From positions 1 through 55,333 of the forward strand of contig CAMIME010000011.1 in the NCBI GenBank assembly GCA_946221035.1: a stretch of 55,333 nucleotides of DNA. Direction: 5' to 3'. Numbering within the stretch: the first letter of the stretch is position 1; each line of letters begins with the position of its first letter. Under the pieces are notes generated by a model that saw nothing but the letters and a program-made list of their open reading frames with translations, was not told the origin of the DNA and did no database searches. Source of the stretch: an uncultured Campylobacter sp. Its GTDB lineage: Bacteria; Actinomycetota; Actinomycetes; Mycobacteriales; Mycobacteriaceae. Positions 1-7,590 of the stretch are shown here, piece by piece. Made by a program: the position numbers and the translations under genes.

Positions 1-55
1 CTCGTCCACGCCATCACCGAACCCTGACTTCCGCACTAAAATGATCCAACTCAGG
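1..55 (+). mobile_element. right end of an IS4/IS1634-type insertion sequence
   Basis: These 55 bases are identical to positions 1630-1684, where they encode the last codons of a degenerate transposase, its stop and the outer terminal sequence ending in CCAACTCAGG. The two copies are in the same orientation and diverge immediately after this point. The window therefore opens on the end of another copy of the same IS family; whether that copy is complete cannot be seen. Confidence 0.7.
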
Positions 56-70
56 AGAAGCGCACGCGGA

Positions 71-1126
71 TTAACCTACGCCGGCCAGCAGAATTTCTAC
101 GAACTCCTTGCGCTTTTCTACATGGAAGTTGTGGCCCGAGTCAGCCTCGACTTTAACGGCACCGGCGGGAAGAGAATCCATGGCCCTGGCGGCGTCCTCA
201 TCACTGGCCGCAGCTTGAAGGACTTCCCCGTCGTATCGCGCTTGACAATGAATATAGGTAACTGGCGCTTGAATCGCCGCAAGTGTTGCTTCTTGATCAA
301 ACCCTTCGTTCCAGAGACCCGTAAAGAAGGCATCACCAAACGCTGGGTCATAATCCATGATGTACACCTGTGCCTCATTCATCTCGGGAGGCATGGTCCA
401 CAGAGCTATCGGGGCGCCCGGATGCCGAGAGTGATATGCGAGTCCATCACCGATGAACCCCTGAGCAGAGTCCCCAAAGTATTGCCACATTTTTTGGCTG
501 CGCCACTGATAAGCCTGCCAGTCGGTCTCTCCTGAAGACAAGAACTCATGAGTGCTGACAGCTAGGTCCTGATAATTCCACGTATTGCGCGCCTCAGGCA
601 GCTCTGTGGCAAATAGCGGCGGATCTTCTAACACCAGGAAGCTAACCAGTTCTGGATGACGCGCAGCAATCAACGCGGCCAATTGACCCCCAGACGAATG
701 CCCACTTAATACGACGGGTTGGCCAATTGTCTCTATATAACGAGATAGGACGTCTGCGACCTCCACCGCTCGATAAGATTCAAGGCGATCAGACTTACCA
801 TGCCCTGGAACGTCGATGGCATACACTTGGCGGTCCTTGCTGAGGTCACGTAAAGCGTAACCGTACTGGCGCCATCCGCTCGCTTGACCATGGATAAGGA
901 CAATAGGGGAACCGTCCCTTGGCTCGCTTACCCCTACATTGAGCTTCACATGATCCACGCTCACCCGGTGCTCTTGATAGCCAGCCTTTTCCAGGGATCT
1001 CACAAGACGCGAGTGATACGTGGTTGTGTACCATGCCCAACCGCCAGCACCGGCTGCCGCAAGTGCAACGATTGCCGTCACGATAAGTCCCGCCACCTTC
1101 AGGACCCTTTTCCCGACCAGGGCCAT
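71..1126 (-). CDS. membrane-anchored alpha/beta-fold hydrolase
   Basis: A 351-residue protein with an N-terminal hydrophobic segment (about residues 9-33), probably an uncleaved anchor or signal, followed by an alpha/beta hydrolase domain. Visible hallmarks are the oxyanion strand IVLIHGQASGWRQYG, the strand with DVPGHGKSD, the nucleophile elbow GHSSGG (Ser about 144) and a C-terminal DSGHNFH supplying the histidine. It resembles esterase, haloperoxidase and lipase-like hydrolases; the substrate cannot be told. The gene stands alone, is clearly lower in GC than ptsI beyond it, and ends 16 bp from one IS end while starting 57 bp from another, so horizontal acquisition is likely. The ATG is placed just before the hydrophobic segment. 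Confidence 0.8.
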   Translation of the reverse strand: MALVGKRVLKVAGLIVTAIVALAAAGAGGWAWYTTTYHSRLVRSLEKAGYQEHRVSVDHVKLNVGVSEPRDGSPIVLIHGQASGWRQYGYALRDLSKDRQVYAIDVPGHGKSDRLESYRAVEVADVLSRYIETIGQPVVLSGHSSGGQLAALIAARHPELVSFLVLEDPPLFATELPEARNTWNYQDLAVSTHEFLSSGETDWQAYQWRSQKMWQYFGDSAQGFIGDGLAYHSRHPGAPIALWTMPPEMNEAQVYIMDYDPAFGDAFFTGLWNEGFDQEATLAAIQAPVTYIHCQARYDGEVLQAAASDEDAARAMDSLPAGAVKVEADSGHNFHVEKRKEFVEILLAGVG

Positions 1127-1150
1127 GAGCTATCACCTTACCAATAAATT

Positions 1151-1170
1151 TGTATTATAACACCAATACA
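1151..1170 (-). promoter_or_regulatory. promoter/operator region of the hydrolase gene
   Basis: The sequence contains the inverted repeat TGTATT-N8-AATACA, overlapping a perfect TATAAT box (minus strand, 1159-1154). A second TATAAT lies at 1181-1176, next to the IS relic. The arrangement fits a repressor-type operator over a -10 box about 25 nt before the start. No regulator gene is adjacent, so the regulator is unknown. Confidence 0.4.
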
Positions 1171-1182
1171 CTTGCATTATAC

Positions 1183-1684
1183 CCTGGCTCGGCTCACTGT
1201 GGTGTGACGGACTTAACTCTTGACGCGTAGACCTGCTGGTTTGGTGTTGGGGTTGGGTATTTTTCCGCACTAAGGGGTGGGGTGTGGGGCGGACGGTAGT
1301 GTGATCTTTTGTGAGCCCGTCTATCCGTACTGTGACGACTGCTTCTGGGGCTACAGCTGTCCAGGTAGTCACGAGCGAACACGCGGGCAATCGGATGTCG
1401 AAATCCGATCTCAAGGCGCGACCAATTTATGCCCGAACCGAGGGCTCGATTAATGCGCACCTCAATATCGTCATGGCAAACACTCGCAGTAAGTCGAATG
1501 ATGGAATCAGCAACCGGACGAAGCATTAAACGACTCGTGCGAACTTTCAAAAAGTATCGCAGTTTTGAACTCAGAGTCGAAGACACAACAATCCACGCGG
1601 CCACGCCACTACCAGCCGAAGTGCAAAACCTCGTCCACGCCATCACCGAACCCTGACTTCCGCACTAAAATGATCCAACTCAGG
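1183..1684 (+). mobile_element. internally deleted IS4/IS1634-type element
   Basis: A roughly 0.5-kb relic. Its left end (from 1183, CCTGGCTCGGCTCACT) is an imperfect inverted match to the right end (reverse complement begins CCTGAGTTGGATCATT), about 17 of 24 positions. Inside are the first about 20 codons of a transposase joined to its last about 80, so the catalytic middle is missing. It lies between the hydrolase gene and the terminator of ptsI. No convincing target duplication is visible. It could be moved only by a transposase supplied from elsewhere. Confidence 0.6.
1311..1656 (+). pseudogene. remnant IS4/IS1634-family transposase, deleted and frameshifted
   Basis: The start MSPSIRTVTTASGATAVQVV matches the characteristic N-terminus of IS1634-type transposases. 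It runs straight into RMSKSDLKARPIYAR, which belongs to the C-terminal part of the family. A +1 frameshift near 1475-1487 then moves the reading to LAVSRMMESATGRSIKRLVR and on to the stop at 1656. Most of the protein, including the DDE catalytic core, is absent. The gene cannot be functional. Confidence 0.7.
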
Positions 1685-1690
1685 TTTGAA

Positions 1691-1716
1691 TGAAAAACGA
1701 ACCGCACGGTTCGGAT
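1691..1716 (-). terminator. rho-independent terminator of ptsG-ptsI
   Basis: Read on the minus strand, a 7-bp stem (CGAACCG / CGGTTCG with a 2-nt loop) is followed by TTTTT, about 40 bp after the ptsI stop. Confidence 0.7.
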
Positions 1717-1753
1717 TCCATTTGCATGCCGAGTGGTGGGCCACAAACCAGCC

Positions 1754-3445
1754 CTACAGCAGATCTCGCAGCACCGGGTCCGCGATGGCCAGCACGGCCT
1801 CGCGGGCGTCGCGGGCAGTTCGCGCATCGACGGCGTAGTTGGCCATCTGGCGGCAGGTGTCGAAATCGTGCATGCGTAGGGCGGCGCGGACAGCGCGGAC
1901 CTTGCCCGGCGCCATGGACAGGGACTTCACACCCAGGCCGACGAGCACGAGAGCCATGAGCGGATCGCCGCCCGCCTCGCCGCACACGCCGATGGGTTTG
2001 CCCGTGGCTTCGCCGCCCCGGCACGTTTCCCGGATCATGGCGAGCAGCGCCGGCTGCCACGGCGACAGCAGGTCAGCGAGCTCGCCCTGCATGCGGTCGG
2101 CCGCCATCGTGTACTGCGAGAGGTCGTTGGTGCCGATGGAGGCGAAGTCGACCTCCTCGAGCACGTGGGCGGAGCGGATCGCGGCGGCGGGGGTTTCCAC
2201 CATCACGCCCACCTTCGTCAGGCCGGCCGCGCGGGCGCGGGCTGCGAACCAGCGGGCCTCCTCCACCGTGGCAACCATGGGTGCCATGACCCAGAGTTCG
2301 GACTCGGGAACCGCCCGGTGCGCCTGCGCCAACGCCTCAAGCTGGGTATCCAGCAAGTCCTCTCGCGCTTGCGACAAGCGCAGGCCGCGTCGGCCGAGAG
2401 CCGGGTTCTCCTCTTCCCCCAGCTCCGCGAACGACAGCGGCTTGTCGGCGCCCGCGTCCAGGGTGCGCACCACCACGCGCCGCTCACCAAAGGCGCGCAG
2501 GACTGCGGTGTACGTTGAGGTCTGCTCCTCAAGCGACGGCGCGGAATCCCGGTCGAGGAAGAGGAATTCGGAGCGGAAGAGGCCGGAGCCTTCGAGGTCG
2601 TAGGCCGCAGCCTTCTCCGCGTCTTCCGCGGTACCGATGTTGGCCAGCAGTTTCACCCGGGAGCCGTCGCGTGTCGCCCCCTCGCCGGACGACCCAGCGA
2701 GGGCGGCTGCGCGTCGGCGGGAGCGCTCCGCGAGCTCGGTCACGTCGGAGTCGGTGGGGGCAACGATCACTTCGCCGACGCCGCCGTCGAGGGCGACCAC
2801 GGGGCCGTCGATAATCGCTTCGGCAATGCCCTTGACCTGCACTGCGGCGGGGATGCCCAGCTGCGCGGCGAGGATCGCGGTGTGCGATGTCGCGCCGCCA
2901 GCTTCAGTGATAATGCCCAGGACCTGCTCCGGGTCGAGCGTCGCGGTCTCCGCCGGGGCGAGATCCTCGGCCACCAGGATGGACGGCTGCGACAGCGCAG
3001 GCACGCCGGGTTCGGGCAGGCCGCGGACGCGGGCGGTGGCGCGGTCGCGGATGTCGTAGAGGTCGGTGACGCGCTCGGCCATGTAGCCGCCGAGTTTGCG
3101 CAGCTTGCCCGCGTACACCTCGACGGCGTCGTGGATAGCTTTGGTCACGCCCGCGCCCTTTTTCAGCTCCTTGTCAATGCCGCGGATGAGCCCCTTATCC
3201 GTGGCCAAGGCGGCCGTCGCCTCCAACACGGCCTTCGACGACTCAGAGTTCGCGCGTGCAGCGCGCTCCCTCAGCGACGCGGCGACGCCCTCAAGCACCT
3301 CGCGCACGCGCTCGCCGTCGGCTGCAGGATCGACCGAGGCAGCCTCGTGCTCATCAATGCCGACAGCTTGCGTGACGACGGCCACAGGTCCCGACGCCGT
3401 CCCCGCCGACACCCCAATCCCGTGCAAAACGCGACGGTCAGTCAT
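1754..3445 (-). CDS. ptsI: phosphoenolpyruvate-protein phosphotransferase (PTS enzyme I)
   Basis: Cytoplasmic enzyme I of the sugar phosphotransferase system: it autophosphorylates with PEP and passes the phosphate to HPr. The 563-residue length is normal. The phospho-histidine segment GGATSHTAILAAQLGIP lies near residue 190, and the PEP-binding C-terminal domain shows VMVETPAA, GTNDLSQYTMAADR and GVCGEAGGDP with the catalytic Cys. The chosen ATG begins MTDRRVLHGIG and is preceded by GGAGCAGAAGG; a longer reading would add 21 basic, unconserved residues. Its start overlaps the ptsG stop by 8 bp, implying translational coupling. No ptsH (HPr) gene is in the window. Confidence 0.95.
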   Translation of the reverse strand: MTDRRVLHGIGVSAGTASGPVAVVTQAVGIDEHEAASVDPAADGERVREVLEGVAASLRERAARANSESSKAVLEATAALATDKGLIRGIDKELKKGAGVTKAIHDAVEVYAGKLRKLGGYMAERVTDLYDIRDRATARVRGLPEPGVPALSQPSILVAEDLAPAETATLDPEQVLGIITEAGGATSHTAILAAQLGIPAAVQVKGIAEAIIDGPVVALDGGVGEVIVAPTDSDVTELAERSRRRAAALAGSSGEGATRDGSRVKLLANIGTAEDAEKAAAYDLEGSGLFRSEFLFLDRDSAPSLEEQTSTYTAVLRAFGERRVVVRTLDAGADKPLSFAELGEEENPALGRRGLRLSQAREDLLDTQLEALAQAHRAVPESELWVMAPMVATVEEARWFAARARAAGLTKVGVMVETPAAAIRSAHVLEEVDFASIGTNDLSQYTMAADRMQGELADLLSPWQPALLAMIRETCRGGEATGKPIGVCGEAGGDPLMALVLVGLGVKSLSMAPGKVRAVRAALRMHDFDTCRQMANYAVDARTARDAREAVLAIADPVLRDLL

Positions 3446-5534
3446 CCTTCTGCTCCTTCGTTGCTTCCATGATCGGGTCGCCGGGGCCGACGGACCCCTG
3501 CGCAACATCGGTAACCGATGCGAGTTTCTTCGAGTTGACCACGGACGTGATCACGGTGGTGTCGACGCCAGCTGCGTCGATGGAGGCGAAGTCGACCTCC
3601 GCGAGCGGCTCGCCCGCCTGCACCATTTGCTTCTTTTCGACGAGCGCCGTGAACCCCTCACCACCCAACTTCACCGTGTCGATGCCAATGTGCACCAGCA
3701 GTTCCACGCCCCCGTCAGTCTTGATGCCGTACGCGTGGTTGGTCTTGGCCACCGAGATGACCTTGCCGGATACCGGCGCGACCACGGTGGCGGTTGCATT
3801 CGCCGGTTTCACGCCCACAGCCTGGCCGAGCGCACCGGAGGCGAAAGCTGCATCCGCGAGTGCTTCCATGGCGACCACTTCTCCGGCGACCGGCGCCAGG
3901 ACCTCAGTTTTGGTAGCGGTGGCCACCGCCGTTGCGGTTGCAGCGGCGGTTGCAGTAGGAGTAGCCGGAGCGGCAGCAACCGGCTCCACCTCCTCCACAG
4001 GCTCAGCCTCCTCCGAGGCGACACCTGCCTCAGCTTCCTCGCGGGCCGCGGCCGCGCGGGCGAGCGCTTCCGCCTTCTCCTCAGGGGTGCGGTAATCGGT
4101 CACCAGGATGATGAAGAAGGAGGTGAAGAACGCCACCGCGATGGCGATCATGTAGACCCACATCGGGTCGAACACGAACATGGTGGGAAGGGAGGTGAAG
4201 ACGAAGGCGTCCGTCTTCACGCCGCCGAACGGGGTGCCCAGGATGGCAATGGTCAGACCGCCGGCGAAGCAGCCGACGAGCATGCGCGGGTAGATCTTCT
4301 TGTAGCGCAGGTGGATGCCGTAGAGCGAGGGCTCGGAGATGCCGCCGAGCAGGCCCGCGGCCAGCGCGGAACCGGAGGTTTGGCGCATGAGCGGGTCTTT
4401 ATCGCGCATGGAGATTGCCAGCACCGCGGCAGTGGCGCCGAAGCAGGCGAAGTTCCACGCGCCCATCGGGCCCTGGATGAAGTCGTAGCCGAGGGTGTTG
4501 ATGTTCACCAGCATCAGTGCGTTCAGCGGCCAGTGCAGGCCCAGCGGCACGAGGAACGGGTAGAGCATCGGGATCAAGATGGCGAAGATGAACGGCGCGT
4601 TGCCGTTGAGCCACGCCAAGCCGGTGCCAATCCAGGCGCCGAGCAGGTAGCCGAATGGGCCGATGATGAAGGCGGTGACCGGGATCATGACCAAAAGGGT
4701 GAGGAATGGCACGAACACCATGTGCACCGCGGACGGGATGACCTTCTGCAACGCCTTGTACACCAGGGCGGCAACTGCGGCCATGATGAGCGGGACGAAG
4801 ACGTTGCCGCCGTAGCCGTTGAGGATCATCGGCAGGCCGAACACGTCGACGACGTTCGTCGGCTCCCCGAACAGCTCCACGACGCGGGTCTCCGGGTGGT
4901 CGACGAGGCTGAGGTACTCGGGGGTGAACAGCGCGAACATTATCGCCGCCGGCACCCACGGGTCAATATTGAGCTTCTTTCCCGCGTTGTACGCCACGGC
5001 AACGGGCAGGAAGTAGAACACGCTGCGCCACATGGCGTCGACGAACTGCCAGCCCGGCGTCTTCACCTCCGCGCGGAAGTCCACGAGGTGGAAGGCGTCG
5101 AGCACCGCGGCGAAGGCGATGATCAGCGACGCACCCAGAAGCACGCCGAGGATCGGGCGGAAAGAATCGGAGAGGTACTCGAAGAAGGCGTCGAGCCAGG
5201 GCACCTTGCCCTTGGCCCTGTCGCGCTGCTGCGCCTTGAGCTCGGCATCCGATACCGAACCGCGGCTCGCCATCTCGGGCAGCTTGTTGATCTCGTTGTA
5301 CACGGTGGCCACGTCACCGCCCACGATCACCTGGTAGTAGCTGCCGCCCTGGGGGACGGCGCCCATGACTTTGGGGTTGGCCTCGAGTCGTTCCTTGTCG
5401 GCCAGGGTGGCGTCGTTGAGCTCGAAGCGCAGGCGCGTGGCGCAGTGCGTCATCGAGGCAATGTTGCCGGCTCCCCCGACGCCGGCGAGGATGTCGGCGG
5501 CCTGGTCACGCAGGCTCGCCTTGGTGGTTGCCAT
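3438..5534 (-). CDS. ptsG: glucose-type PTS EIIBCA permease
   Basis: A 698-residue fused sugar permease that imports and phosphorylates its substrate at the membrane. Domain order is IIB (about 1-90, phospho-Cys31 in MTHCATRLRF), IIC (about 110-480, with the substrate-loop motif GGISEPSLYG), an Ala/Glu-rich linker, and IIA (about 530-698, with VELLVHIGIDTVKLGGEGF containing the phospho-His). It closely resembles the glucose permease PtsG of C. glutamicum, including LGYDFIQGPMGAWNFACFG, so glucose is the likely main substrate; a related sugar cannot be excluded. It is the first gene of a ptsG-ptsI pair. SD-like AAAGGAG precedes the ATG. Confidence 0.9.
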   Translation of the reverse strand: MATTKASLRDQAADILAGVGGAGNIASMTHCATRLRFELNDATLADKERLEANPKVMGAVPQGGSYYQVIVGGDVATVYNEINKLPEMASRGSVSDAELKAQQRDRAKGKVPWLDAFFEYLSDSFRPILGVLLGASLIIAFAAVLDAFHLVDFRAEVKTPGWQFVDAMWRSVFYFLPVAVAYNAGKKLNIDPWVPAAIMFALFTPEYLSLVDHPETRVVELFGEPTNVVDVFGLPMILNGYGGNVFVPLIMAAVAALVYKALQKVIPSAVHMVFVPFLTLLVMIPVTAFIIGPFGYLLGAWIGTGLAWLNGNAPFIFAILIPMLYPFLVPLGLHWPLNALMLVNINTLGYDFIQGPMGAWNFACFGATAAVLAISMRDKDPLMRQTSGSALAAGLLGGISEPSLYGIHLRYKKIYPRMLVGCFAGGLTIAILGTPFGGVKTDAFVFTSLPTMFVFDPMWVYMIAIAVAFFTSFFIILVTDYRTPEEKAEALARAAAAREEAEAGVASEEAEPVEEVEPVAAAPATPTATAAATATAVATATKTEVLAPVAGEVVAMEALADAAFASGALGQAVGVKPANATATVVAPVSGKVISVAKTNHAYGIKTDGGVELLVHIGIDTVKLGGEGFTALVEKKQMVQAGEPLAEVDFASIDAAGVDTTVITSVVNSKKLASVTDVAQGSVGPGDPIMEATKEQKDD

Positions 5535-5572
5535 GTTGGTGCTCCTTTCGACTGGTCACACCAAACTTTAGT

Positions 5573-5584
5573 TGGTTATAACCA
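5573..5584. promoter_or_regulatory. palindrome upstream of ptsG
   Basis: TGGTTATAACCA is a perfect 12-bp palindrome about 40 bp upstream of the ptsG start, in the short space after the neighbouring gene. Its position suits an operator for a sugar-responsive repressor. The protein that binds is unknown, and it does not match the cAMP-receptor (GlxR) consensus. Confidence 0.35.
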
Positions 5585-5594
5585 GCCAGCACAA

Positions 5595-6029
5595 CTAGCA
5601 GGGATCCACAAACTCCTCCCGGTTCGACAGCACGCGCGCGTTCCCGCCGTACGCCTTCTTGGCCGCGCACAACCCCGCTGTATCCGAGCCAAAGTCCACG
5701 TAGACGGGGTAAATGTCGCGCCCGTCCACCTGCTTGCGCAGGGAAGGGCATTGACCCGGGTAGGTGTACTCGCGCGTCTTGCCCGTCGGATCCATCATCA
5801 ACGCTTCCATGGCGATGCGGCGCATCGTGTCGTCGCGGTTTCCGGAATCCACGATCGAGTCCACAATCAAGATGCCGCGACCGTCGCAGGCAGGCTGCGA
5901 GGCGTACTTCGGTGTCGCTTCCCCCAGCCCCACGTAGGGGATGTACCCGGCGTTGTTCGCCGCCGGCGGCTCCTCCCCCGGCCCGTACACTCCGCAGCGG
6001 CGCACCTTGGACGCGAAGCGCTCCGGCAC
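5595..6029 (-). CDS. cysteine-containing hypothetical protein
   Basis: 144 residues from a GTG start (MPERFASKVRRCGVYG). I do not recognise the family. Five cysteines are spread along it (near residues 12, 49, 94, 119 and 144) in short contexts such as PACDGRG and GQCPSLR, suggesting disulphides in an exported domain, but no signal peptide is visible in this frame. A short MRRALPLIAAC stretch in another frame (from 6058) looks like the beginning of one, so a frameshifted N-terminus is possible. The frame stays open back to the lysS stop 33 bp upstream. It sits between lysS and ptsG. Confidence 0.55.
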   Translation of the reverse strand: MPERFASKVRRCGVYGPGEEPPAANNAGYIPYVGLGEATPKYASQPACDGRGILIVDSIVDSGNRDDTMRRIAMEALMMDPTGKTREYTYPGQCPSLRKQVDGRDIYPVYVDFGSDTAGLCAAKKAYGGNARVLSNREEFVDPC

Positions 6030-6062
6030 GCCGCGATCAGCGGCAGGGCGCGGCGCACGGCA

Positions 6063-7574
6063 CTAGGCCTCTGGCTTCACCATCGGGAAAAGCACCGTCT
6101 CGCGGATGCCCAGGCCGGTCAGTGCCATGAGCAGGCGATCCACGCCCATGCCGGTACCGGCGGTCGGCGGCATGCCCTGCTCCATGGCGGCGAGGAAGTC
6201 CTCGTCCAACACCATGGCCTCGTCGTCGCCGTGCGCGGCCAGGCGCGCCTGGTCCTCGAAACGCTCGCGCTGGATCACCGGGTCCACGAGCTCGGAGTAG
6301 CCGGTAGCCAGCTCGAAGCCGCGGATGTAGAGGTCCCACTTCTCCGTCACGCCGGGCTTCTCGCGGTGGTCGCGGGTGAGCGGGGAGGTCTCGACCGGGA
6401 AATTGATCACAAACGTCGGCTCGTAGAGCTGATCGGAGCACAGCTCTTCCCAGATTTCCTCCACCAGCTTGCCGTGCAGCCAGCCGGCGTTCTCCGGAAC
6501 TTTCAGGCCAATCGCCTTGGCGATGGCCTTGAGCTCCTCCACGGAAGAGTCGACGGTCACCTCGGGCTGGCCGGGGAGCTTGCGGGCAAGCGCCTCGTTC
6601 AACGAGGGGTACATCTCCAGGACCTTCCATTCGCCCGAGAGGTCGTAGACGGAGCCGTCGGCAAGCGTGACTTGCTCTGTGCCGAAGACCTCGCGGGCGC
6701 AGAACTGGACGAGGCCCTTCATCATCTCCGCGCCGTCCTTGTACGTGCCCCACGCCTGGTAGGTCTCCAGCATGGTGAACTCCGGCGAGTGGGAGGAATC
6801 CACGCCCTCGTTGCGGAAGTTGCGGTTGATTTCGAAGACGCGCTCGATCCCGCCCACGACCGCGCGCTTGAGGTAAAGCTCTGGCGCGATGCGCAGGTAG
6901 AGGTCGATGTCCAGTGCGTTGGAGCGGGTGACAAAGGGGCGCGCCGCGGCGCCGCCGTGCAGCGTCTGCAGCATCGGCGTCTCAATCTCCACGAAGTCCA
7001 AGCCGGTGAGGTACTTGCGCACCGCGGCGATGACCTTGATGCGCGTCATCGCGTTGTTGCGTGCGTCCTCGCGCATGATCAGGTCGGTGTAGCGGCGGCG
7101 CACCCGCTGCTCCTCGTTCATGTCGGCGAACGCCACCGGCAGGGGCACCAGCGCCTTCGCCGCCATGTGCCAGGAGGAGGCCATCACCGACAGCTCGCCG
7201 CGCTTGGAGCAGATCACGCGCCCGCGCACGGAGACGATGTCGCCCAGATCGGTGTCCGCCTTCCAATTGGCCAGCGCTTCCTCGCCTACCTCGGCAAGCG
7301 AAAGCATGACCTGCAGCTGGGTGCCGTCGCCCTCCTGCAAGGTGGCGAAGCAGAGCTTGCCGGTGTTGCGCTGGAACATGATGCGCCCGGCCACGGCCAC
7401 CACGTCCTCGGTCTCCTGGCCGGCCTCAAGGGTGCCGTCGTACTTCGCACGCAGGTCTTTCAAGCTGGTGGTGCGGTCAACCTCGACCGGGTAGGCGCTC
7501 CGCCCGTCGTCGATAAGCTTCTGGCGCTTCTCGCGGCGGATTTGCTGCTGCTCTGAAAGATTCGGCGTAGTCAC
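6063..7574 (-). CDS. lysS: lysine--tRNA ligase, class II
   Basis: Charges tRNA-Lys with lysine in the cytoplasm. 503 residues, with an N-terminal OB-fold anticodon-binding domain (about 50-150) and a class II catalytic core: motif 2 FRNEGVDSSHSPEFTMLE and motif 3 GMGVDRLLMAL near the C-terminus. The GTG start giving MTTPNLSEQQQIRREKR fits the family. A longer reading adds 24 unlikely residues overlapping the neighbouring gene's end. There is no SD; a TAAGCT box lies 8 nt before the GTG, so the mRNA is probably leaderless. In C. glutamicum lysS also neighbours the panC/fol block. Confidence 0.93.
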   Translation of the reverse strand: MTTPNLSEQQQIRREKRQKLIDDGRSAYPVEVDRTTSLKDLRAKYDGTLEAGQETEDVVAVAGRIMFQRNTGKLCFATLQEGDGTQLQVMLSLAEVGEEALANWKADTDLGDIVSVRGRVICSKRGELSVMASSWHMAAKALVPLPVAFADMNEEQRVRRRYTDLIMREDARNNAMTRIKVIAAVRKYLTGLDFVEIETPMLQTLHGGAAARPFVTRSNALDIDLYLRIAPELYLKRAVVGGIERVFEINRNFRNEGVDSSHSPEFTMLETYQAWGTYKDGAEMMKGLVQFCAREVFGTEQVTLADGSVYDLSGEWKVLEMYPSLNEALARKLPGQPEVTVDSSVEELKAIAKAIGLKVPENAGWLHGKLVEEIWEELCSDQLYEPTFVINFPVETSPLTRDHREKPGVTEKWDLYIRGFELATGYSELVDPVIQRERFEDQARLAAHGDDEAMVLDEDFLAAMEQGMPPTAGTGMGVDRLLMALTGLGIRETVLFPMVKPEA

Positions 7575-7590
7575 GCCGAGAAAGCTTAGC

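Noticed and set aside
3096..7556. A 1486-codon open frame on the plus strand
   Set aside because: It lies entirely opposite ptsI, ptsG, the 5595 gene and lysS. Its sequence is a His/Arg/Val/Gly-rich mirror of high-GC genes and has no recognisable domain.
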